Shown piece after piece: positions 39,259-47,003 of a DNA stretch of 64,000 nucleotides. The notes beneath the pieces are model-generated. The model was not told the DNA's origin, did no database searches, and worked only from the letters and a program-made list of their open reading frames with translations. The stretch comes from Telluria beijingensis (GTDB lineage Bacteria; Pseudomonadota; Gammaproteobacteria; Burkholderiales; Burkholderiaceae_D): positions 1,599,335 to 1,663,334 of the forward strand of contig NZ_CP132480.1 in assembly GCF_030770395.1 (NCBI RefSeq), in the 5' to 3' direction. Both the position numbers and the translations under genes were made by a program. How positions within the stretch are numbered: position 1 is the first letter of the stretch; every line of letters begins with the position of its first letter.

Positions 39259-40656
39259 ATGCCGCCCATGAACGCAGCACCCGCCGACCCGCAACTCGAA
39301 GCACTACGCATCCCCCCGCATTCCATCGAAGCAGAGCAGTCCGTCATCGGCGGTCTGCTGCGCGACAATGCGGCCTGGGACCGTATCGCCGACTTCATGC
39401 ATGCGGAAGACTTCTACCGTTACGATCACCGCATCATCTTCGAACAGATGGTGCGCCTGATCAATGCCGGCAAGCCGGCCGACGTGATCACCGTCTACGA
39501 AGCCTGCAACCAGCTCGGCAAGGCCGAGGACGTGGGTGGCCTGCAATACCTGAACGCGATGGCGCAGAACACGCCGTCGGCCGCCAATATCCGCCGTTAT
39601 GCCGAGATCGTGCGCGACCGCGGCATCCTGCGCCAGCTGATCACCGTCGCCGACGAAATCTCGGGTAATGCCTTCAACCCGCAGGGCAAAGAAGTAAAAC
39701 AGATGCTCGACGAGGCGGAATCGCAGATCTTCGCCATCGCCGAACAGGGCGCCCGTGGCGCCCAGGGCTGGCTGGCAGTGCAGCCGCTGCTGACCCAGGT
39801 GGTCGAGCGCATCGACGAACTGTACTCGCGGGAAAACCAGGGCGAGATCACCGGCGTGCCGACCGGCTTCATCGACCTCGACCGCATGACTTCCGGCCTG
39901 CAGCCGGGCGACCTGGTCATCGTCGCCGGCCGTCCGTCGATGGGCAAGACCGCGTTCTCGGTCAATATCGGCGAGAATGTCGCGATCGAGGCCGGCCTGC
40001 CGGTCGCCGTGTTCTCGATGGAGATGGGCGGCGCCCAGCTGGCCATGCGTATGCTCGGTTCGGTCGGCCAGCTCGACCAGCACCGCCTGCGTACCGGCCG
40101 CCTGAACGACGAGGACTGGCCGCGCCTGACGCATGCCATCCAGAAGATGAACGATGCCCAGCTGTATATCGATGAAACGCCGGCATTGAATCCGATCGAA
40201 ATGCGCGCGCGGGCACGACGCCTGGCGCGCCAGTGTGGCAAGCTCGGGTTGATCATCGTCGACTACCTGCAGCTGATGCAGGGTTCCAAGCCGGGCGACA
40301 ACCGCGCGTCCGAGATCTCGGAGATCTCGCGTTCGCTGAAAGGCCTGGCCAAGGAATTGCAGTGCCCCGTGATCGCGCTGTCGCAGCTGAACCGCTCGCT
40401 GGAACAACGCCCCAACAAACGGCCCGTGATGTCCGACCTGCGCGAATCCGGCGCTATCGAACAGGATGCGGACGTGATCATCTTCCTGTACCGCGACGAA
40501 GTCTACAACCCGGATTCGCCTGATAAAGGCACCGCCGAGATCATCATCGGCAAGCAGCGTAACGGTCCGATCGGGGCGATCCGCCTCACCTGGATCGGCC
40601 AGTACACCAAGTTTGGCAACTACAGCGGCAACCTGTCCATCTACCAGGGCGACTAA
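39259..40656 (+). CDS. dnaB: Replicative DNA helicase DnaB
   Basis: A 465-aa hexameric replicative helicase. The N-terminal domain (PPHSIEAEQSVIGGLL) and the RecA-like core are intact: Walker A GRPSMGKTAFS near residue 229, Walker B LIIVDYLQLM, and the LSQLNRSLEQRPNKRP and DLRESGAIEQDADVI motifs. No intein is present. The ATG at 39259 is chosen because GGAG lies 8 nt upstream; the ATG three codons later is too far from it. Confidence 0.97.
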   Translation: MPPMNAAPADPQLEALRIPPHSIEAEQSVIGGLLRDNAAWDRIADFMHAEDFYRYDHRIIFEQMVRLINAGKPADVITVYEACNQLGKAEDVGGLQYLNAMAQNTPSAANIRRYAEIVRDRGILRQLITVADEISGNAFNPQGKEVKQMLDEAESQIFAIAEQGARGAQGWLAVQPLLTQVVERIDELYSRENQGEITGVPTGFIDLDRMTSGLQPGDLVIVAGRPSMGKTAFSVNIGENVAIEAGLPVAVFSMEMGGAQLAMRMLGSVGQLDQHRLRTGRLNDEDWPRLTHAIQKMNDAQLYIDETPALNPIEMRARARRLARQCGKLGLIIVDYLQLMQGSKPGDNRASEISEISRSLKGLAKELQCPVIALSQLNRSLEQRPNKRPVMSDLRESGAIEQDADVIIFLYRDEVYNPDSPDKGTAEIIIGKQRNGPIGAIRLTWIGQYTKFGNYSGNLSIYQGD

Positions 40657-40746
40657 GCCGCATACCGCGGCCGGCGTCACGCCGCACACCATGCCGTCGC
40701 TTTTCCCGGAGCGTCGGCAATACCGAGAGAAAAACGGAGAAAAACA

Positions 40747-41373
40747 ATGTTTGGACGCTTTTTGCCTAAAGAGGGCAATTTCTTTGAACTGTTCAACCAG
40801 CACGCTGCATTGTGCGTGAAGGGTGCGCATGAGATGGTCGGGCTGATGACCAATTTCGACGATCTCGAGACCCGCACCCATGCGGTCGAAACGATCGAGA
40901 AACAGGCCGACAAGATCACCTATGCCACGGTCGACCTGCTGCACAAGACCTTCATCACCCCGCTCGACCGCGACGACATCCACAAGCTGATCACGCGCAT
41001 GGACGACATCCTGGACATGATGGAAGACGCGGCCCAGACCGTGTCGCTGTACGACCTGCACGCGGTCACGCCGGAAGCCAAGCGCCTGGCCGAGCTGTGC
41101 CTGTCGTGCTGCCTGAAGGTGCAAGAGGCGGTCTCGATGCTGCACGATATGGACAATGCGCCGAAGATCGTCGCCATCTGCGAAGAGATCGACCGCTTCG
41201 AGTCGGACGCCGACCACGTGATGCGCGCCGCCATGTCCAAGCTGTTCCGCGACGAACCGGACGTGCGCAACCTGATCAAGATGAAGGCGATCTACGAGAT
41301 CCTCGAAACCGTGACCGACCGCTGCGAAGACGTGGCCAACATCATCGAAGGCATCATCGTCGAGAACGCGTAA
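40747..41373 (+). CDS. PhoU-like DUF47 protein, phosphate transporter accessory
   Basis: A 208-aa all-helical protein of the DUF47/PhoU-like family (MFGRFLPKEGNFFELFNQHA; repeated E..AD.I motif EKQADKITYATVDLLHKTFITPLDRDDI). It lies 22 bp before a Pit-type transporter gene. This pairing is common, and the protein probably modulates phosphate uptake by Pit. The start has a GGAG ribosome site. Confidence 0.9.
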   Translation: MFGRFLPKEGNFFELFNQHAALCVKGAHEMVGLMTNFDDLETRTHAVETIEKQADKITYATVDLLHKTFITPLDRDDIHKLITRMDDILDMMEDAAQTVSLYDLHAVTPEAKRLAELCLSCCLKVQEAVSMLHDMDNAPKIVAICEEIDRFESDADHVMRAAMSKLFRDEPDVRNLIKMKAIYEILETVTDRCEDVANIIEGIIVENA

Positions 41374-41395
41374 GCGTCTCCGATCGTTCACGATT

Positions 41396-42406
41396 ATGGA
41401 ATCTCTACATATCAGCATCTACGTGCTGGGCATGCTGGTCGTGCTGGCCCTGATCTTCGACTTCATGAACGGCTTCCACGACTCGGCGAACTCGATCGCC
41501 ACGGTCGTGTCGACCGGCGTCCTGAAGCCGCAGCACGCCGTCGCGATGGCCGCCTTCTTCAACTTCATCGCGATCTTCGTGGTCAACATGAAGGTGGCGC
41601 AGACCATCGGCAAGGGCACCATCGACCCGCAGATCGTCGACCACTACGTCATCTTCGGGGCCCTGGTCGGGGCGATCACCTGGAACCTGATCACCTGGTA
41701 CTACGGCATCCCGTCCTCGTCCTCGCACGCCCTGATCGGCGGCCTGGTCGGCGCCGCGGTGGCCAAGGCCGGCACCGGTTCGCTGGTGTCGGGCGGCCTG
41801 CTCAAGACCGTGGCCTTCATCGTGGTCGCGCCGCTGCTGGGCTTTGCCCTCGGTTCGATCATCATGCTGATCGTGGCCTGGGTGTTCGTCAAGGCGACCC
41901 CGCGCAAGGTCGACGGCCTGTTCCGTAAATTGCAGCTGGTGTCGGCCGCGGCCTACTCGCTGGGCCACGGCGGCAACGACGCGCAGAAAACCATGGGCAT
42001 CATCTGGATGCTCCTGATCGCGGCCGGCTACGTCAGCGCCAACGACGCGCATCCACCGGCCTGGGTCATCATCTCGTGCTACGCGGCGATCGCCTTCGGC
42101 ACGCTGTTCGGCGGCTGGCGCATCGTCAAGACCATGGGCCAGAAGATTACCAAGCTCAAACCGGTGGGCGGCTTCTGCGCCGAGACCGGCGGCGCCATGA
42201 CGCTCCTGATGTCGAGCGCCTTCGGCATCCCGGTGTCGACCACCCACACCATCACCGGCGCCATCGTTGGCGTGGGCGCCGCGCAAAAGGCCTCGGCCGT
42301 GCGCTGGGGCGTGGCCGGCAATATCGTGTGGGCGTGGATCTTCACCATTCCGGCGTCGGCGTTCATCGCCGCGGTGGCGTGGTGGATCGGGACGCACATC
42401 ATGTAA
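41396..42406 (+). CDS. pit: Inorganic phosphate transporter, Pit family
   Basis: A 336-aa permease with about ten membrane helices. The PiT signature repeats are seen twice in inverted topology: DFMNGFHDSANSIATVV near the N-terminus and YSLGHGGNDAQKTMG later. The segments SSSHALIGGLVG and STTHTITGAIVG form the second signature pair. It imports phosphate with cations. It is downstream of the DUF47 gene and followed by a bidirectional terminator. Confidence 0.93.
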   Translation: MESLHISIYVLGMLVVLALIFDFMNGFHDSANSIATVVSTGVLKPQHAVAMAAFFNFIAIFVVNMKVAQTIGKGTIDPQIVDHYVIFGALVGAITWNLITWYYGIPSSSSHALIGGLVGAAVAKAGTGSLVSGGLLKTVAFIVVAPLLGFALGSIIMLIVAWVFVKATPRKVDGLFRKLQLVSAAAYSLGHGGNDAQKTMGIIWMLLIAAGYVSANDAHPPAWVIISCYAAIAFGTLFGGWRIVKTMGQKITKLKPVGGFCAETGGAMTLLMSSAFGIPVSTTHTITGAIVGVGAAQKASAVRWGVAGNIVWAWIFTIPASAFIAAVAWWIGTHIM

Positions 42407-42427
42407 GGTGTGCTGAATGGCGTAACG

Positions 42428-42460
42428 AAAAAGCGGAGCCTGGATGGCTCCGTTTTTTTT
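42428..42460. terminator. Bidirectional terminator between pit and the MBL hydrolase gene
   Basis: CGGAGCC (42434-42440) pairs with GGCTCCG (42446-42452). T8 follows on the plus strand, and A5 precedes the stem so the minus strand also ends in Ts. Both converging genes can use it. Confidence 0.85.
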
Positions 42461-42461
42461 G

Positions 42462-43349
42462 TCACAACTCGACGTCCAGTCCTTCATAGGCCAGGACCAC
42501 GCGCAAGCCATCCAGTCGCCCCTCGTAACGCGCCATGACCTCGGCGAACACCGCCTCCAGTTCGTCGTCGCCGCGCGTCGGTTCGTGGTGCGTGCAGTAC
42601 AGTGCCCGCGCGCCGACCCGCAGCGCCATCTCCAATGCACCGTCGAAGGTGCCGTGGCCCCAGCCCCGCTTGGACGGATATTCCTCCCGCGTGTACGAGC
42701 AGTCGACGATCAGCGCGTCCACGCCGCGCATGACGGCGTCCATGCAGCGCTCGCGCTCGCGCAGGTGGGCGTCGAGGGCGGCGCCCTCGACACTGCCGGC
42801 CGGATGCGGATTGGGCCACGGTTCGTGGTCGCCGGTGAAGAACAGCGACTTGCCGTTGCAGTCGATGCGGTAGCCGAGGTTGAGCACCGGATGGTTCATC
42901 GCCACGTTCGACACCACGGCATCGTCCACGTCGACCGGCACACCGATGTCGAGCGTGCGGTAGTCGATGGTGGCGCTCATTTGCGTTTCGCTGACCGGAA
43001 AATAACTGTTCTGCAGTTGCACGCCCATCACGTGCTCGATGCCGTGGCCGGTGAGCTCGTCGTGGGCGCCATGCAGCCGCACCCGGCTGCCCTTGACGAA
43101 CAGCGGGGTGAAGAAGGGCAGGCCGTGGATGTGGTCCCAGTGGCTGTGCGTGATGAAGATATTGGCCTCCACCGGCCCCTGCTGGACCAGCTGCTGGGCC
43201 AGCGGGAACAGGCCGGTGCCGCCGTCCAGGATCAGCAGGGCGCCGGCATCGGTGCGCACCTCGATGCAGGTGGTGTTGCCGCCATAGCGCGCGGTGCGCG
43301 GACCCGGCGACGGGATCGATCCGCGCACTCCCCAGAACCGGAACCTCAT
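42462..43349 (-). CDS. MBL-fold metallo-hydrolase
   Basis: A 295-aa metallo-beta-lactamase-fold protein. It starts MRFRFWGVRGSIPSPGP, typical of a widespread uncharacterised family related to phosphodiesterases and tRNase Z. Metal motifs are HSHWDHIHGLPFF, the later FTGDHEP with D as bridging ligand, and CTHHEP near the C-terminus. The GGGAGG ribosome site is 6 nt upstream. Substrate unknown. Confidence 0.85.
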   Translation of the reverse strand: MRFRFWGVRGSIPSPGPRTARYGGNTTCIEVRTDAGALLILDGGTGLFPLAQQLVQQGPVEANIFITHSHWDHIHGLPFFTPLFVKGSRVRLHGAHDELTGHGIEHVMGVQLQNSYFPVSETQMSATIDYRTLDIGVPVDVDDAVVSNVAMNHPVLNLGYRIDCNGKSLFFTGDHEPWPNPHPAGSVEGAALDAHLRERERCMDAVMRGVDALIVDCSYTREEYPSKRGWGHGTFDGALEMALRVGARALYCTHHEPTRGDDELEAVFAEVMARYEGRLDGLRVVLAYEGLDVEL

Positions 43350-43466
43350 CGCCAGCCTCCCGTCATGATCGTGTCATCGTTATTCTAAACAGGCTCGATG
43401 ATACCGGGTCACTATCCCTCTAGCATGAGGAAGATTGATTTAAATAAAATTTGTTTGTGCTCAAGG

Positions 43467-44741
43467 TCAGGCGTCGGCCGCGTCGCGCACCCGCGCCAGC
43501 AGCAGTTCGCGCTCGGCCGCGTTGGCGGTGAGGGCGGCGGCGCGTTCGAATTCGGCGCGTGCCTCGGGCCGGCGGCCGAGCTTGAACAGCAGGTCGCCGC
43601 GCACGCTCGGCAGCCAGTGGTAGCCGTCCAGCCGGCCATCCTTTTGCAGGCGGTCGACCAGCGCCAGCCCGGCCGCGGGACCGTCGGCCATGCCGACCGC
43701 CACCGCGCGGTTGAGTTCGACCACCGGCGAAGGCTGGACCACTGTCAGCTCGCCGTACAGGTCGGCGATGCGGCGCCAGTCGGTTAGTTCGGCACGGTGG
43801 GCGCGTGCATGGCAGGCGGCGATCTCGGCCTGCAGCAGATAGGAGGCACGTGGTTGGCCGAGGCGCGCCGCGCGTTCGAGGGCGGCGAGCCCGCGCCGCA
43901 CCAGCACGCCGTCCCAGCGCGCGCGGTCCTGGTCCAGCAGCAGCACCGGCCGTTTGGCGCCATCCAGGCGCGCCGCCATGCGCGAGGCCTGCAGTTCCAT
44001 CAGCGCCACCAGGCCGTGCACCTCGGCTTCGTTGGGCGCCAGTTCGGCCAGGATGCGGCCCAGGCGCAGCGCCTCGTCGACTAGAGAGGGACGCATCCAG
44101 TCGTCACCGGAGGTGGCGGTATAGCCCTCATTAAAGATCAGGTAGACGGCCTCCAGCACCGCGCCCAGGCGTTCGCCCAGTTCGCTTGGGGGCGGCAGTT
44201 CGAATGGCACTTTCGCCTCGCCTAGGGTGCGCTTGGCGCGCACGATGCGCTGCGCCATGGTGCTCTCGGGGACCAGGAAGGCGCGCGCGATCTCGCCGGT
44301 GGCCAGGCCGCCCAGCAGCTTGAGCGTCAGCGCCAGCCGGGCGTCGAGCGACAGCACCGGGTGGCATGCGGTGAACATCAGGCGCAGCAGGTCGTCCTTG
44401 ACGACGTCGCGCGCCTTGGCATCCAGGTCATCCACGAAGTCGGGCACGATCAGCGCCTCCTGGGCCTCGAGGTCGAGGCCGATCTGTTCGAGTTTCTCGC
44501 GCAGGCTGCGGTCGCGTCGCAGCAGGTCGAAGGCGCCGTTGCGCGCGGCCGTCAGCAGCCAGGCGCCGGGACGGTCCGGGATCCCATCGCGCGGCCAGCG
44601 CTCGAGCGCCGCCACCAGCGCGTCCTGGGCCAGCTCCTCGGCCAGCCCGACGTCGCGCACGATGCGCGCCACGCTGCCATTGATGCGGCCGGATTCGATC
44701 CGCCACACCGCCGCGATGGTGTCTTCGACCTTGCCCGTCAT
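43467..44741 (-). CDS. ECF42-type RNA polymerase sigma factor with TPR-like extension
   Basis: A 424-aa extracytoplasmic-function sigma factor. Sigma2 and sigma4 regions fill the first ~180 residues (ELAQDALVAALERWP; LKLLGGLATGEIARAFLVPESTMAQRIVRAKRTL). A long C-terminal extension follows (FNEGYTATSGDDWMRPSLVDEALRLGRILAEL...), typical of the ECF42 group. That group acts without a classical anti-sigma factor and is linked to DGPF/YCII proteins, here two genes upstream. Its ATG overlaps the stop of the VOC gene by 4 bp (ATGA). Confidence 0.88.
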   Translation of the reverse strand: MTGKVEDTIAAVWRIESGRINGSVARIVRDVGLAEELAQDALVAALERWPRDGIPDRPGAWLLTAARNGAFDLLRRDRSLREKLEQIGLDLEAQEALIVPDFVDDLDAKARDVVKDDLLRLMFTACHPVLSLDARLALTLKLLGGLATGEIARAFLVPESTMAQRIVRAKRTLGEAKVPFELPPPSELGERLGAVLEAVYLIFNEGYTATSGDDWMRPSLVDEALRLGRILAELAPNEAEVHGLVALMELQASRMAARLDGAKRPVLLLDQDRARWDGVLVRRGLAALERAARLGQPRASYLLQAEIAACHARAHRAELTDWRRIADLYGELTVVQPSPVVELNRAVAVGMADGPAAGLALVDRLQKDGRLDGYHWLPSVRGDLLFKLGRRPEARAEFERAAALTANAAERELLLARVRDAADA

Positions 44742-45154
44742 TGCCCTTCGCTCGGCGGCATGCTTTCCATATACGCCAGTTCCCAGATGTGGCCGTCGAG
44801 GTCTTCGAACGAATGCTGGTACATGAAGCCGTGGTCCTGCGGCGCGCGCGGCGCGCTGCCGCCCGCCGCCAGGGCCTTGGCGACGGTCTCGTCGACCGCG
44901 GCGCGGCTGTCGCGCGACAGGCACAGCAGCACTTCGGTGCTGGTGCGGGCGTCGGCGATCTTCTTGTCGATGAAGGTCTGGAAGAAGGGCTCGACCAGCA
45001 GCATTACGTAGATATGGTCGTGGCTGACGATCATGCAGGCGGCGTTGTCGTCGCTGAACTGGGGATTGAAGTCGAAGCCGAGGGCGGCGAAGAACGCCTT
45101 GCTGCGTTCGAGATTCTTGACCGGGAGGTTGACGTAGATTTGCTGGTTGCTCAT
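44738..45154 (-). CDS. VOC-superfamily (glyoxalase-like) protein
   Basis: A 138-aa single VOC fold (MSNQQIYVNLPVKNLERSKAFFAALGF...HSFEDLDGHIWELAYME). Metal-ligand positions fit the family pattern, including the late E in HIWEL. The start is set by AGGAG, 8 nt upstream. It is co-directional with, and overlaps, the sigma factor gene, so is likely one of its targets. Substrate unknown. Confidence 0.87.
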   Translation of the reverse strand: MSNQQIYVNLPVKNLERSKAFFAALGFDFNPQFSDDNAACMIVSHDHIYVMLLVEPFFQTFIDKKIADARTSTEVLLCLSRDSRAAVDETVAKALAAGGSAPRAPQDHGFMYQHSFEDLDGHIWELAYMESMPPSEGQ

Positions 45155-45170
45155 GGTGGGGTCTCCTGTT

Positions 45171-45575
45171 TCAGTCTTGTTGTGCACGCATGCGGTCGAT
45201 GGTCTCGGATGGGGCGAAGTCATCGAGTTCGAACACCTGGCGCACTTCGATTTCGGCTTCCAGGCCCGGGCCGCGCGGGTTGGGGAAGCGGCGCGTCCAT
45301 TCCAGCGCCTCCTCGCGCGAGCGGACCTGGATCAGGGTGTAGCCGGCGATCAGCTCCTTGGTCTCGGTAAACGGGCCGTCGACGACGCGCCGCTCGCCGC
45401 CTTCGTAGCGGATGCGCCAGCCCTGGCTGGTCGGCTTGAGCCCGTTGCCGTCGAGGAGGACGCCGGCGCGCGCCAGCTCCTGGTGGTAGTCGTTCATTTC
45501 GGCGAGCAGCGACTCTTGCGGCATCTCTCCCGCTTCGGACGCGGCGCTGGCCTTGACGATGATCATGAAACGCAT
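45171..45575 (-). CDS. YCII-related DGPF-domain protein 2
   Basis: A 134-aa YCII/DGPF protein (MRFMIIVKASAASEAGEM; signature VVDGPFTETKELIAGY). An AGGAG ribosome site is 6 nt upstream. A motif matching the ECF42 promoter type lies 52-78 bp before the start, so this gene and the downstream VOC and sigma genes probably form an autoregulated unit. The biochemical role of DGPF proteins is unknown. Confidence 0.9.
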   Translation of the reverse strand: MRFMIIVKASAASEAGEMPQESLLAEMNDYHQELARAGVLLDGNGLKPTSQGWRIRYEGGERRVVDGPFTETKELIAGYTLIQVRSREEALEWTRRFPNPRGPGLEAEIEVRQVFELDDFAPSETIDRMRAQQD

Positions 45576-45626
45576 ATCGATCTCCTGTGATGAGCGGCTG
45601 GCGGTGGCCGGCCTTTCATAGTCCAC

Positions 45627-45653
45627 GACGAACGGCGGCCGCCGCTTTCGACA
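45627..45653 (-). promoter_or_regulatory. Candidate ECF42-dependent promoter
   Basis: On the minus strand, TGTCGA (45653-45648) and CGTC (45630-45627) are separated by 17 bp. The reported ECF42 target motif is TGTCGA at -35 and CG(A/T)C at -10. It precedes the second DGPF gene and faces the VOC and sigma genes. Confidence 0.6.
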
Positions 45654-45683
45654 GCTTTGACGAAAATAATTTGAATTTTTTTT

Positions 45684-46040
45684 CTAGCGCATGAAGCAGG
45701 GGGCCAGTGCGCGCACCTCGACCGTCGCCCATTCGGCGGCCGGGCACTCGGCGGCCAGGCGGACCGCCTCCTCGCGCGAGTCGACGTCGACCATGAAGAA
45801 GCCGCCCACCATTTCCTTGGCCTCGGCGAACGGGCCGTCGACGATGCGCGCCTTGCCGGCGGGGACGCTCACGCGGACCGCAGTATCGGTGGATGCCAGC
45901 GATTCGGCCGCCAGCAGCAGGCCGCGTTCCTTCAGGTCTTCGCCCCAGCGCAGCATGCGCTCGTAGGTGGCGCGTCCTTCGGCGTCGCTGCGGGCGGCGC
46001 GTTGGCCGATGGGCTCGTGGATGAGCAGCATATGGGGCAT
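45684..46040 (-). CDS. YCII-related DGPF-domain protein 1
   Basis: A 118-aa YCII/DGPF protein (MPHMLLIHEP; signature IVDGPFAEAKEMVGGF). GGAG is 5 nt upstream of the ATG at 46040. It is a paralogue of the next gene, sharing about the same length and core. No TGTCGA promoter motif is seen before it, so it may be read from another promoter. Confidence 0.87.
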   Translation of the reverse strand: MPHMLLIHEPIGQRAARSDAEGRATYERMLRWGEDLKERGLLLAAESLASTDTAVRVSVPAGKARIVDGPFAEAKEMVGGFFMVDVDSREEAVRLAAECPAAEWATVEVRALAPCFMR

Positions 46041-46132
46041 GGCATCTCCAGTTTTCAAAAGTTTGTAACAGGAACTCGGCTATTCTACGACCTCGGCAAT
46101 CGCCAAGGCACGCTGCGCTGCGGCAATCATGG

Positions 46133-46900
46133 TCATCTTTTTGCCCCGATCAGCGCCCGCACGCCGAACTGGACCGCGAGTGCGCAGGCAGTCGCGGCCA
46201 CGAAAGGCAGGCCAGGGCCGCGGCCCGGCAGCAGCAGGGCCAGCACCAGGCAGAACACGGCGAACGCGACATAGCCGGCCACCATGCCGCGCAGCAGGGC
46301 GACCGCGAAACCGGCGCCGGAGGCGCGGTGCGAAAAGCCCACCAGCACCGTACCCATGACCGGGAACATGGCGAACAGGCCGCTCAGCTTCGGTCCCAGC
46401 CCGCTCGCCGCCTGGCTCACCGCCACGGTGAGCACGGCGCCAGCCAGCATGCGCCACGGCAGGTCGCGCGCCGGCCTGGCATTCACCGCAGCCGCTGCGG
46501 GTACCGGCCCGATCAGGCGCGGCGCGGCCAGCAGGGCCGCCAGCACGGCGCCGAAGGCCAGCCACAGGGGCAGGTCGATGCCTTGCAGGACGCTCACTGC
46601 GGCGCTCCAGGCCAGCAGGGCGGCGCCCACCGCCAGCACCACGCCGGCCCCGGGCCGCACGGCGACGCGCGCATAGACGATGCTGAACACCAGGATGGCC
46701 AGCACCGCGACCAGCGTATTGGCGGCGGCGACGGCGGCGAATGCGCTGCCCTGTTCGAGCGCGATTGCCAGCAGGATCGGGCCGGCCACGATGGGGAAGG
46801 CCGACAGCCAGCCGGCCACGGCGGGGCCCCAGCGGCGGCCGGCCAGGGTGACGAAGACGATCAGGGACGGGACGAGCAGTAGTTTCAGGACGAAGGGCAT
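46133..46900 (-). CDS. Integral membrane protein with duplicated halves, unknown function
   Basis: A 255-aa very hydrophobic protein, about eight predicted helices. Two segments echo each other: RRWGPAVAGWLSAFPIVAGP near residue 20 and LGPKLSGLFAMFPVMGTVL near residue 178, which suggests an internal duplication of a four-helix unit. The pattern resembles GlpM-like small membrane proteins. The start at 46900 (MPFVLKLLLVPSLIV) is chosen over longer in-frame starts lacking hydrophobic character. Confidence 0.7.
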   Translation of the reverse strand: MPFVLKLLLVPSLIVFVTLAGRRWGPAVAGWLSAFPIVAGPILLAIALEQGSAFAAVAAANTLVAVLAILVFSIVYARVAVRPGAGVVLAVGAALLAWSAAVSVLQGIDLPLWLAFGAVLAALLAAPRLIGPVPAAAAVNARPARDLPWRMLAGAVLTVAVSQAASGLGPKLSGLFAMFPVMGTVLVGFSHRASGAGFAVALLRGMVAGYVAFAVFCLVLALLLPGRGPGLPFVAATACALAVQFGVRALIGAKR

Positions 46901-46920
46901 GATGCTTGTTCTGTTGTAGC

Positions 46921-46968
46921 GGGCGCCGGCGCCCAATGAAAAACGCCCGCCGGTGAGGGCGGGCGTCG
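46921..46968 (-). terminator. Terminator of phoH and adjacent GC palindrome
   Basis: ACGCCCGCC (46943-46951) pairs with GGCGGGCGT (46958-46966); on the minus strand it is followed by TTTTT. Next to it is a 14-bp perfect palindrome GGGCGCCGGCGCCC (46921-46934), 20 bp before the start of the membrane protein gene. Confidence 0.75.
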
Positions 46969-47003
46969 GGATGGCTACGCCAGGAACGGCGCAACCGTCA
47001 TGC

